From: Tridacna crocea
Taxonomy: Eukaryota > Mollusca > Bivalvia > Cardiida > Cardiidae
NCBI GenBank assembly: GCA_943736015.1
Contig: OX031070.1
Location: 44,478,173 to 44,542,172 of the forward strand
DNA length: 64,000 bases
Reading direction: 5' to 3'
In this document: one piece after another, positions 21,691 through 32,700 of the stretch
Layout: every line of letters starts with the position of its first letter
How positions within the stretch are numbered: the first letter of the stretch is position 1
The notes under the pieces: generated by a model
What the model saw: the letters and a program-made list of their open reading frames with translations, nothing else
Database searches by the model: none
Told to the model about the DNA's origin: nothing
Translations under genes and position numbers: made by a program

Positions 21691-22327
21691 AACAAATCAT
21701 ACAGGCACACACATGTGAAGAAAAAGAAACCCTTTTTGTAAAAAATGTGTGTAAGATTGGAGATGACTCAAAAGTGCAGGCGAAGATTTTACTGTTGGAA
21801 GGCTGTGTGTTCAGCCCTTACCCTAGACTACAGGTGTTTCTCCGGAGTGTACTCGGACCAGACACTTGAGAGCTGCAGCCTTGTACCAATGACAAAGAGG
21901 ACATGGATGCACTAGGTGTTGTGGTGATTTGACTGAAATAATGGTTAGAGCAGCATAAACCTTAATACCATCACTCAGTCAACTCTGTGAAATCACTGTG
22001 GGAAAACCAGTAGCTGTTGCAATCAAGTGCTCTATTTGTATACTGGTTGCAATTGATATAAAATCCAGTATTCTGTAATGGGTTGAAGTCCTGAGAAAGG
22101 AATTGAGATATTTACAGATAAAGAAAATAGTAAATAATTCCTAGCGACAGTTAAAGACTTTTATTTTGTATTATCAACTGACTTCATTTTAATTGACTGC
22201 ATTTTAATCTATGACTCTTCTTAACCATTGATGTCATATTTTATTGTTCATGATTTAGATGCTTTTGTTTTTACATTTCATGAGAATAGATTGATTAATG
22301 ACACCAAGATAACATATTTGTTTTCTG
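21691..22327. other. Intergenic, nothing recognised
   Basis: No coding pattern or familiar repeat seen. Confidence 0.4.
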
Positions 22328-22561
22328 TTAACCCTTTACTCCACAGATACTCCTTTTTTACGCATTGCTTGTAGGAGCCTTTGGAAAACATTGTGGCAAA
22401 AGGTGAAATTGCTCTGAGCAATTTCACCTTTTGCCACAATGTTTTCTATGCTATTCAAAGGTGTCATATACGCATAAGAAATAGCTTCATCCTTTCTGTT
22501 ATTTAGGGTCAATTAGAGATACCATAGAAAATTAGAAATGCCTTATTGGGTAAAGGGTTAA
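22328..22561 (+). mobile_element. TTAA MITE, family B
   Basis: TTAACCCTTTACTCCACAG to GGGTAAAGGGTTAA. The hairpin tip is shortened to TTGCTCTGAGCAA. Confidence 0.9.
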
Positions 22562-22673
22562 GCAGCTAAAAAAAACCCACCAGTGCAGACTGTCTTGTTC
22601 AGTCAGCAAGCTTATGTCATGGCATGATTTCGGGGTTTGTGCTTCTCTCTGGGTGTGAGTCTTTATTTCATCT

Positions 22674-22902
22674 TTAACCCTTTACCAAACAATCCCTGGT
22701 TTTAATGACCTTGAGAAAGAAGCCTTCTGAAAAAATTGTGGGAAAAAAAGGAAAAACTGGTAACCAGCATTTTCTCCTTTTCTCACATTGTTTTCTTCCC
22801 CTCTGAAAACAAATTATAATTTTTGAGTCACCTTAATTTTGTTGTCTACAAATTCTTCCAATTTGGACTAGTCTAAAATTATGTTGTTTGATAAAGAGTT
22901 AA
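22674..22902 (+). mobile_element. TTAA MITE, family A
   Basis: TTAACCCTTTACCAAACAATC to GATAAAGAGTTAA. The left hairpin arm is decayed (AAAAAAAGGAAAAACTGG). Confidence 0.85.
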
Positions 22903-23365
22903 CTTTAAAACTGTTGAGCCAATTAGACCCTGAAAGTGCCAAGTAAACCTGGCAGACATTGTTCAGAAATAATGGCCAAATAAAACTGGTAAGAACAGAC
23001 AACAAAACAGATTGTGTTCTGCTAACATTATATTTGACAGAACAATTAAGTCAGAAATATCACAATAATTAAAAATGATTTTCAATTTCTCTAAATAAGC
23101 TGTATAAACACTAATTCAACAAAGCACTATTGAACAGAGAAAAGTTTTCTAGACGGTTCCCTTGTGAATATAAAATATTATGTTTGCTACATTACACAAA
23201 CAGAGCTATATTATTGTATTTAGATTTTATATAATCTTACTAAACTTTTAAAAAAATGATCCATAGCTGTATCCATCATTGAATCAAGAGACAACTGAGA
23301 CAACAGCTTGTATACCATCAAAGAATAAAGACAAATGAAAGAAAAATGCTTTTTGATGATATTTC
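22903..23365. other. Intergenic, nothing recognised
   Basis: AT-rich; no ORF or repeat recognised. Confidence 0.4.
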
Positions 23366-23367
23366 AT

Positions 23368-23476
23368 TAACCCTAAACTACATCAAAGAAAACAATCATC
23401 TTTTGAGCTATAAGTAATTTGTCTTTCACTGCTTTCAATTTTGACAAGCCTAAAACTTTGTATGGTAAACAATTAA
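23368..23476 (+). mobile_element. TTAA MITE, internally deleted (~109 bp)
   Basis: TTAACCCTAAACTACATC then the right arm (TTTTGACAAGCCTAAAAC) to GGTAAACAATTAA. The central hairpin is completely missing. Confidence 0.7.
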
Positions 23477-23492
23477 TAGAATGTGACACCTC

Positions 23493-23701
23493 TTAATCCT
23501 TTCTGAACTGACAGAATTTTGGATTAAAAGCATTTGCAGATGACGAATCTAATGTAATACACTTGATGATTTTTGTCTTTGAAAGGGTAGAAAACATTGT
23601 AGGAAAAGGAGAAAATGCTGCTTACCAGCATTTTCTCCTTTTCCTACAGTGTTTCAAAAGCCTTCTTTTCCAGCATTATAAAAACCAGAGATGGGGGTTA
23701 A
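23493..23701 (-). mobile_element. TTAA MITE, family A
   Basis: TTAATCCTTTCTGAACTGAC to GGGGGTTAA. Strong core hairpin centred near 23620. Confidence 0.8.
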
Positions 23702-23838
23702 GCTATTTTTAGATTTCAAGCAAATATCTGTGCAAGTTTGATTGAATATCACATGATCAATAATACACGAATAAATAGACACATTTCAATGTACTGAGTT
23801 TCAAAGGAAAACATAAACCCTGTACTAAGCCCCTATGT

Positions 23839-24067
23839 TTTAACCCTTTCCCAAACAAACCCTGGTTTTTACATGTCTGCAGTACAAGTTTTTTGAAAAC
23901 ACTGTGGGAAAAGGAGAAATTGCTCGTAACAAGCAATTTCTCCTTTTCCCACAGTGCTTTCTACCCTATATAAGAACTTTGTACCATTTTCATCCAATTT
24001 AAAATTGTTGTCTGCAAACTCTTTCAGTTTGGAAGAGTTTAAATTTTGACGTTTGGGAAAGGGTTAA
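23839..24067 (+). mobile_element. TTAA MITE, family C
   Basis: TTAACCCTTTCCCAAACAAAC to GGGAAAGGGTTAA. Hairpin tip TTGCTCGTAACAAGCAA; arm with ATGTCTGCAGTACAAG. Confidence 0.9.
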
Positions 24068-24389
24068 AGAACATTACTAGTATGTGGTTTTATAGTGTTT
24101 GAAGCCTTTTTCAGCACCAGGCCCTAATGACCTTGACATTTCAGCACTTCTGCTTATTCCACTACATGACTATAAAAGGGCATTTCATTCCCTTAGAACT
24201 CTAGATATCATTGCAGAGTCCTAAAAAGACGCAATCATTTTAAGAACTCTGCCCCCGTCCCCAAAACTTTCGTGTTTATGCACTCAACAGATGAAAGTCA
24301 GAGATAATTTGATTGAGTAAAGCACTTTGAACAATTTCTGCTCATTATACAGACAGCTTAGCTCAAGATCAGACTCCAATGAATGAGCA

Positions 24390-25165
24390 GTTTAATCAGC
24401 AGTCTAATCTACCCATTGCTTTTTAAGTTGTCCTGACCAGAACAATCTTAGAAACCCAATCTTGCAGTGCTCTAAAGGGTTTTTTTAACATGAGAGGAAC
24501 AAAAACACTTAGGCTGATTTGACAAAAAAAATGTAAAGAATATAAATCTAAAAGAAGAAAACTAGTCTGAAATCTAATCTACTCACTACTTTGCTGTCCT
24601 GACCAGAACAATCTCAGAATGGCAAACTTGCAGCTCTCTAAGTTTTTTTTTTTTTTAACCCATTACCACACAATCCCTACTTTTGACGCCCTTAAGAAAG
24701 AAGCCTTTTGAAAACACTGTGGGAAAAGGAGAAAATGCTGGTAACCAGCATTTTCTCCTTTTCCCACAGTGTTTTTTCTACCCTTCCCAGCACAAATTTC
24801 TATTTTTTAGACACCTTTATTTTGTCGTCTGCAAATGCTTTCAATTTGGACCAGTCTAAATTTTTCTCGTGTGGTAAAGAGTTAAACTTTTTACCAAACG
24901 CCAGAATATGAGACTTGTCCAAATTCAAAGCAATTGCAGGCGACATAATAAACTTGATTGAAAAATTGAAAATTTGACTTTGGAGTAGAAAACATTCTGG
25001 GAAAAGGAGAAAATGCTGGTTACAAGCATTTTCTCCTTTTACGACAATGTTTTCGGAAGGCTTCTTCCTCATGGTTGTTAAAACCAGGGACTGTTTGGTA
25101 AAGGGTTACCATGAGAGGAATAAATCCACTTGGGCTGATTTGAAAAAAAAAAAATCAGAACAATC
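24390..25165 (+). repeat. Local duplication giving an empty and a filled MITE target site
   Basis: 24390-24550 and the flanks of 24655-25108 are diverged copies of one sequence (CCTGACCAGAACAATCT to the left, CATGAGAGGAA to the right). The first copy has an unoccupied TTAA at 24485-24488. The second carries two MITEs at the same point. Confidence 0.85.
24655..25108. mobile_element. Pair of TTAA MITEs, family A, opposite orientation, sharing one TTAA
   Basis: 24655-24885 (+) and 24882-25108 (-) share TTAA 24882-24885. The right outer flank TTAC is one base off TTAA. The first copy has a perfect hairpin. Confidence 0.9.
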
Positions 25166-25365
25166 TGTATAAAAAAAGGAAAGTGCAATTTACACAAATT
25201 ACAAAACAATAAATAATTTAACACAACACAACAAAAGTTAACAAAAAACATGATTACGGTATATTTGTACATCAGTGTAATTTATTTTTAAAAGCAATTA
25301 ACATTATTTTGAAGCTACTATTGTGATAGATGGACAGTAAGTGCAAGGAAACTGGTACAGTCAGT

Positions 25366-25506
25366 GTAACCCTTTACCAAACAATCCCTGGTTTTTACAG
25401 TCGCGATATAGAAGCCTTTTCTCCTTTTCCAACATGTTAATTTTGTCATCTGCAAATGCCATCTATTTGGACCAGTTTAAAGTTTTGTCGCTTGGTAAAG
25501 AGTTAA
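25366..25506 (+). mobile_element. TTAA MITE, family A, internally deleted (~141 bp)
   Basis: Intact ends (GTAACCCTTTACCAAAC, GGTAAAGAGTTAA), but the left half of the hairpin is lost: GAAGCC joins directly to TTTTCTCCTTTTCC. Confidence 0.85.
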
Positions 25507-25799
25507 CAATGCGGAATTCATGAACTGGACTTACTGAGGAAAAAACAATGCAGCCTAATCTTGACCTATAGTGTCCACAGAGGTAACTCTAGCAGGTAAG
25601 TCATAGCAGTGTCCTTGGGCAAGGCACTTTATAGCTTTTCATTTGTGTGGGTTATGGAGGAATTGCATTGTTTTCCATTGCTCTATCACTAAAATGCATG
25701 TGGTGTAAAACCAATTCTAACATAAGCGCTTGTTGTCTCAATTTAGAATTCATCATTCATAGTGTTTTGTCCAACGTGGGTCGATAAGTACAGAAATAA

Positions 25800-25905
25800 G
25801 TCTTTCACCCTTTGCCACACAAACCCAAGTTTCAACCATCTCTGGTAAGAAGGCTTTTGAAAACATTGTGGGAAAAGGAGAAAATACTAGTTATATGGTG
25901 AACAT
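25800..25905 (+). mobile_element. TTAA MITE, family A, right half missing
   Basis: TTTCACCCTTTGCCACACA to the left hairpin arm GTGGGAAAAGGAGAAAAT, then unrelated sequence. Confidence 0.65.
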
Positions 25906-26065
25906 TTAAAAGAGACTGACACACTGGTTTTCACTACAAGTGTTTTGAAATGGATTTTTATTTTTCTGTTAAATTCTAAATCCCTCAATCCTAAAATTAA
26001 ATAGCAGCTTACAGCCAATCTAAACTAGAAGGAAATCAATTACTAGCATAGATAACTTTGAAGGT

Positions 26066-26068
<3 letters not shown>

Positions 26069-26098
<30 letters not shown>
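26069..26098 (+). repeat. GA microsatellite
   Basis: About 14 GA dinucleotides. Confidence 0.9.
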
Positions 26099-26101
<3 letters not shown>

Positions 26102-26339
26102 TCGAACTCTCTTGCATTACAATCTGTATTTAGAAGACAGATATAATTTATATTCTGATATCTTAAGGCATAGAAACCAATCTGCTGTCTTCTGAACTTA
26201 CACATGTTAATCATTAAACATAAAGGTAAAAAGCACTATCTATTGTATAGAACAGGTTTTGATAAAGATATATATCCATAAAATGAAAGGCCCTCTAGCA
26301 AAATCGGGTTAATTAAATCTTTGTAATGCATTATAATCA

Positions 26340-26545
26340 GCGAGTCGTCAGATCCACAATATCCATTTTGTTTGATGACTAACTGAGTCAGGAGGTAGAA
26401 TCGTACTGTGACATACAGAAAATTTACAGGGCAGTAATAACTTTTGACTCCAGTCAGCCAAGACAGACTGCGCAAGGCTGTCCCCAGATCAATACTTTTT
26501 ACAGATGCATAAATCCCCCATTTTACAGAACATGACTCTATATTA
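26340..26545 (+). repeat. Dispersed SINE-like repeat
   Basis: Same segment order as 42715-42870 and 55670-56150: a CAGGAGGTAGAATCGTACTG-like head, GACATACAGAAAATTTACAG, GACTGCGCAAGGCTG, and the tail ACAGAACATGACTC. Confidence 0.7.
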
Positions 26546-26571
26546 TGTCTTATGAAAACATTACAATAATA

Positions 26572-26797
26572 TTAACTCTTTACCAAACGACAAAATTTTG
26601 GACTATACCAAATTTAAAGTATTTGCAGACGACATAAATATGACTGAAAAATTGAAATTTGGTTTGGCAGGGTAGAAAACACAGTGGTAAAAGGACAAAA
26701 ATGCTGGTTACCAACATTTTCTCCTTTTCCCACTATGTTTTCAAAAAGACTTTTTTCTCGGGTTGTTAAAAGTCTGGATTGTGTGGTAAAGAGTTAA
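26572..26797 (-). mobile_element. TTAA MITE, family A
   Basis: TTAACTCTTTACCAAACGAC to GGTAAAGAGTTAA; hairpin with a few mismatches. Confidence 0.85.
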
Positions 26798-27034
26798 GCT
26801 TATTTTGTTTGTTTCCTTTCCCCAATTCACTTTGTTTTCTGAACATGTACACCATTTTATCTAATGCCCCGACACACTATCTACAGTAAAGAATAGGTTT
26901 TGATTGAAACTCATTCATCACTGGAAAATCTTGTGTTAGCTGTGGTTTCATATGTCACTTGCCAGAGACCAAAATAAGGCTAAACAATAATGCGGTATGT
27001 AACCTCATTATAGTATTGGCATTTGCATAAAGTA

Positions 27035-27250
27035 TCATCTCGGATCAGCCGGCGCAGTCCACGCAGGCTGATCCGAGATGGCACTTTCTGGTTTTATGAT
27101 TTTTTACCTTTTGCGTAAGTCTACTGAGGAACAAAATCTAATGTTGACCTGAAGTGCCGTCTCGGATCAGCCTGCGCAGTCTGTACAGGCTAATCCGAGA
27201 CGGCACTTAACACAAATGTCCAAATGCCCCTTTTCGCGTGTTGCAGGCCA
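27035..27250. repeat. Palindromic GC-rich dispersed repeat
   Basis: Two inverted pairs: ATCTCGGATCAGCC with GGCTGATCCGAGAT (27040-27080), and GCCGTCTCGGATCAGCCTG with CAGGCTAATCCGAGACGGC (27153-27205). The end TTCGCGTGTTGCAGGCC resembles the inverse of about 4970-4985. Confidence 0.7.
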
Positions 27251-27619
27251 TATATGGGTAAATACTACTGCTTACATTAATACTTTGTGTGCTGTCTGAT
27301 CTTGATCAATCTGTGAAAGCCCGAGTGAATACCTATGGCCCTGTAGGCTTATGATACTGTAAGCACATCAACCGTTAAACTTTTTCAAATGAAACAGTGT
27401 CCTTACAACCCTGACAACAACAGCTTAAGTAAACTTTGTGGGAATAGGAGACAGTGCAGATCAGCTGCATTTTCTCCTTTCTCTTCACTGTTTTCTGTCT
27501 CTTCAAAGACAAACTCTATCATTTGAGACTCATATGATTTGTCATCTGAAAAATAAAAATCATTTTGAATGAACCTAAACTATCATTGTATGGTCAAGAT
27601 TATCACAACTTTTTAACTT

Positions 27620-27690
27620 GAAGAAGACAGCTTTTGAAAACATTATGGGAAAAGAGGAAAATGCTGGTAAACAGTACAACAGAAGGCATT
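27620..27690 (+). mobile_element. TTAA MITE fragment
   Basis: Only the left arm (GCTTTTGAAAACATTATGGG) and half the hairpin remain. Confidence 0.55.
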
Positions 27691-27816
27691 AAAAATGCAA
27701 ATAACACAAGGTGAACAGCATAGCGAGATTTGTCTCTGAATGGGTTAACAGCATTTTTTTCAACTTCAACAGACTTTCTTATTCAAGGATACTGTAGCAC
27801 GGTGTGTAGTAAAGGA

Positions 27817-28073
27817 TTAACTCTTTACCAAAAGACAAAATTTGCGACTGGTCCAAATTGAAAGCATTTGCAGACAGCAAAATAAAATGTGACTAAATTT
27901 GAAATTTCTTTTGTTGTTTCCTTTTCCCGATCCCCTTTGAAGTAAAAGAAAGAAAACATTGTGGGAAAAGGAGAAAATGCTGGTTACCAGCATTTTCTTT
28001 TTTTCCCACATTGTTTTCAGAAGGCTTCTTTCTCAGGGTCGTTAAAAGTTGGGATTATGTGGTAAAGGGTTAT
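27817..28073 (-). mobile_element. TTAA MITE, family A
   Basis: TTAACTCTTTACCAAAAGAC to GGTAAAGGGTTAT. Carries a ~25-bp insertion in the left arm. Confidence 0.85.
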
Positions 28074-28115
28074 ACCATTCATAGAAGTTATGATCAAGTA
28101 GCCACAATAGAAGTA

Positions 28116-29579
28116 CAGTCAAATCTGAGTTAGCGGTCATATCTGAACAGCGGCCGATCTATCAACAACGGCCACTCGAATCCCCCCCGTGCAATTTCCT
28201 TCTTTAATTGCGCTGTGTACAGCGTGATATTGTGAAATGCAGCCAGCGGTCACATTATTTGGTCAGGATCAACAGTATATCACACCTAAACAAAGGTCAG
28301 CCGACACAGCACATGACCTAATTTGTCGGATATGGAAAATCGATAATTAACACTATACTGTAATTATTGATTTTTCATTGCCTTCTTTTCTTTTTCTATT
28401 ATCCCGGCGAAGACGGAATAACCACTGTTGAAAAATTACCTACACGCATCAAGTCTAGTAATCCATGTTTATTTTTCACTGTTGCATTTCGGCTGCTAGG
28501 ATTTTTTGCAAACAGCCTAACTAATTTTCTGCTGACTACACAAAACATGCGACACAACTGCCCAGGTGTTTTTGAAACAGCTACTAAACGCAATGATTTC
28601 GTGGGGCAAAACTGTCATAAATGTGTACAACAAACGTCTATATTACAACCCTCTTGCTTCGAATGACTTACACGTTACGTCATAGATCTACCCCAAATCA
28701 AAATTTTACTCCAAACACGTATGTACCTGTGACATGCATAAAATCACGTTGACGGACGGCTTGTTTTATATTTGGGTCGTTCTAATATTAAATTTGGTGA
28801 TGACAAGATGGCGGATTTCCATGTGTTGTTGGGCCGTGTTAGACCAAACAGAACTTGCAGTCTGATCTTTGATCTATCTCATCTAGTTGAACAATGACTT
28901 AACTCGTATTAAAAAGCAACTTTTCGAAGTCGCACAAGATTGAATAGAAGCCGAAACTTAGATCTACTAATTTTGACCCTTCAAGCTTGTTCTAAAAATA
29001 GATGCAAATTTGTCAGAGTTAACACTTTTTTATTTCGGACACACTTTAGGACGTCAAGGTAAAACGCGTCATTTCAGTTATAATAAACTACTCGAGCTCT
29101 AAACAATAGATCTGTTTCCCTCTGTCACGATATATCGGCGAATATGCGGTAAGCATGCAGTCTTGTTTTCCTAAGTGACCCAGACATGTGAGAAAGGGTA
29201 GCTTCGGAAGTCTGAGTAGTTTCAAAGCAGACGATTCTGAAAACTTCGTCATATCTTTTACGGCTTAATATTTGACTGTAAACTTTGACTACAGGATTAA
29301 ATAATAACGATGTAAATTGTAAATAATTACGCATGTCTTAATTGATAGCCTCGAGACCGGCGATCAGATTATCAGATACATGTAGGTGTCATAAACTTTA
29401 CACCCTTTACACTCGATATGATACCTGCATACTTGTCATCGATCGATTCCCGTCGTATATTATTTCATACCAACGAAATTATATGAATTCACAGTAAGTA
29501 CTGTGAACAGCAGCCAATCTGTGTACAGCAGCCAGTTTGGGCACATCCCTTGACTGGCTGCTGTACACAGATTTGACTG
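28116..29579. mobile_element. TA-flanked 1.46 kb element with short terminal inverted repeats (candidate non-autonomous DNA transposon)
   Basis: Starts CAGTCAAATCTG at 28116 and ends CAGATTTGACTG at 29579, with TA immediately outside each end. The right end contains its own palindrome (AATCTGTGTACAGCAGCCAG and CTGGCTGCTGTACACAGATT). Inside there is no convincing transposase. A GC-richer patch with AAGATGGCGGATTTCC lies near 28808. The TA duplication suggests mariner-like integration, but 12-bp TIRs alone are weak evidence. Confidence 0.55.
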
Positions 29580-29768
29580 TATTTCCTTTTTACAGTTTTT
29601 TCCTATAGATCTACCATTTTCCAATGTACTCTCAAAACTGAAAATAAAAAGTCAGGAAAAGATTTAACTCATCTTATTAACAACACGGCTCCTAGAAACC
29701 TTTTTTGTTTAAGTTATCCAATATCAAATCACATAAAATTAATGTCAATCATAAAAAAAAAAAAAGGT

Positions 29769-32700
29769 TCATCCGCTGAGAGGATCTTCCCGACAGTGTA
29801 TGGCATACATGAGTCTCTGTGTCATAATCTCCTGGCTAGAGTACTGTGGTAGTTTGATCATAAACATGCAGGTCTCTACGCGTATGTAACGTTTGTCAGG
29901 TGGCCCTGAAATGTTCAAAACTGTATTTAGTTTAAATATATTTATTTTTTTATCAACCAAGAAGCAAGTTCTTACAACCTAAGACACTAATCAATCTCCA
30001 TCCTAGGCACTTCATTAGAAACACACCAATTGTGTGGGCCAATGAACAATCCCAAAGATGACACCTGCTCTCAAGTATGGAACCTGGGACCATAAAGCCG
30101 ACACACTACCTCACAATCACGAACATCAAACAAAACTGTATTTACTAATCCCTTGAATCACAAAGTCTTCAGTTCAATGATATATAAGCAGAAGACTTTT
30201 GGAAACATTGTGGGAAATGGAGAAAATGCTGGTAACCAGCATTTTCTCCATTTCCCACAATGTTTTCCTTTTTTCAAATTTATTTTTTTCATCTGCAAAT
30301 GCTTTCAATTTGATAAAATCTAGAATTTTGTCGTATGATAATGACTAAACATGGCCACAAAAAATCTAAAAAAAAAAAAAAAAAAAATGTGCTGGATGTA
30401 AATTTCTATCTGTATCTTTATCCGAGAAACAAGGGTAATTATAGTTTTATTCAATTATGACTGACAAGGTGTTTTAAAAACTATTAACCTTTTATCAATA
30501 TATTTTTTGACATTGGAAAAGTGTTTATAAAACATTGTAGGAAAGAGTAAAAGTTAGAGTAATCAGCATTTTTAACTCTACCCATAATATTGTCTACCTA
30601 TTTTAACCCTTTACCTAATGATAGTTTTTATACTTGTCCAAATTGAGAGCACTTGGAGATGACAGAATAAACCTAACTCAAAAATTGATTTGTTTCCCAG
30701 CAGGGTAGAAAACACTGTGGGAAACGGAGAAAATACTGGCTACCAGCATTTATTTCTTTTCCCACAATGTTTTCAAAAGGCCTCTATCTCAGGGTAAAAT
30801 CCAGGGATTGGTGAAGGTTTAAGATAAATACAATCGTTAAAGCCATACTCAAGTTATCCTCTTTCAATTTGAAAGGTATCAAATTTTGCTTTGTGGTAAA
30901 TCAGTTAGGAAAGAGAGTAGATGGACAAAAACCCTACCTCCACCATCTGGGGGTGCTATTTTCATGGGGTAAGGAGGAACATGGGCTGTATCAGGGCCTC
31001 CATCCTTACAGGGGCATGTTTGGGGTATACGTTCCTGGTTACAAGCAAACTTTATAAACCGACACAGATCCTCCTGACTTAGGCTCTCTAGAGTGTTCCA
31101 GAAATATTGTATGTGTTTGTCTGTTTCCATCAAGCCCACTTGATACATGGTATGTATCTGTATTAAAATAATGCCTTATTAACCCTTGCAGAAGCAGTTC
31201 CTTTCATGACAATTAACCCATTACCACACGAGAAAAATTTAGACTCGTCCAAATTGAAAGCATTTGCAGACGACAAATTAAAGGTGACTGAAAAATTGAA
31301 ATTTGTTCTGGGAAGGGTAGAAAACACTGTGGGAAAAGGAGAAAATGCTGGTTACCAGCATTTTCTCCTTTTCCCACAGTGTTTTCAAAAGGCTTCTTTC
31401 TCAGGGGCGTCAAAAGTAGGGATTGTGTTGTAATGGGTTAACCCTTTACCAAACAATCCCTGGTTTTTACGACCCTGAGAAAAAAGCCTTTTGAAAACAT
31501 TGTGCAAAAAGGAGAAAATGCTGCTAACCAGCATTTTCTCCTTTTCCCACAATGTTTTCTACCCTGTTGGAAACCAATTTCAATTTTTGAGTTATGTTCA
31601 TTTTGTTGTTTGCAAGCGCTTTTGATTTGGAATAGTCTAAAATTTTGTCATGAAAGTCTTTGCAGCCAAAGAGGATCAAGATCAGACTGCACAAAAGGTG
31701 CAGTCTGATCTTTGTTACATTGTCTGCTTTGCTGGGACATTCTGGAAAAGTGCAGCCTTGAAAATGCAATTGTTTCAGTCTCATGAAAATGTCTATTTGG
31801 TTTATTTGATACTCTACAGATAAATAATATTCTTCTTATGAATATTAGTTTTGGGCCATGATTCATTTGTTTGATGTTAAGTATTACTTCAGCAACATAT
31901 ATCATATCTATCCATATATCATTGGAGTTTCTTTCACCAGCTCTGTCCATAACTTCAAAGTAACTGGCTGCTTTCCCATAATAAAGTGGAAAAAAAAATG
32001 TTCACATTGAGGAATGAGTAAACCCTGACAAAGTGACTATAATAAATCCTATGAAACCTTTCAAAGAGTTTGGTCTATCAGGCATTCATACTCACATCTC
32101 CTGTACATGGACCATGTGCCAAAACATCAGAAATTGCTGTCTAATAAGGTTAGATAAGAAAATCAGATTGAAATGTTATTGTGCGAGGAAGAAAATGTCA
32201 AAAGACTGGTAGAATATACCGGTAAGACAATCAAATAAATGGAAGCATTTCAAGAATTGTCTCAAGTCAAATAAACAACAAAACTTTAACTCTTTACCAC
32301 ACAAGAAAATTTTAGTCTGGTCCAAATTGAAAGCATTTGAAGATGACAAAATAAAGGTGACTGAAAAATTGCAATTTGTTCTAGTAAGGGTAGAAAACAC
32401 TGTGGGAAAAGGAGAAAATGCTGGTCACCAGAATTTTCTCCTTTTCCCACAGTGTTTTCAAAAGGCCTCTTTCTCAGGGGCATCAAAAGTAGGGATTGTG
32501 TGGTAATGGGTTAAAGGAGCAAAAGATTGTTTTCAATAGTAAAGAATAAAAGAAAAAAAGGAATTACTTATTATCAGGAACTAAATTTTTCCTCACACTG
32601 TTTTCTGCATAAAGAGAGTCAAATTTCATTCTTGCACCGCAATGAAAAAAAAATGGTTACAGACATTTACCTTTAGGAACTCTATGTTAACAAAGGGCAG

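Noticed and set aside
28367-28666. 99-residue ORF inside the TA-flanked element
   Set aside because: Low-complexity start, no recognisable domain, and an overlapping ORF on the opposite strand. Not supported as a gene.
31640-31985. Minus-strand ORF with ASYFEVMDRAGERNSNDIW as a possible extra HECTD4 exon
   Set aside because: The flanking exons (32671-32866 and 30944-31157) already join in frame across the HECT domain, so an insertion here would break the fold.
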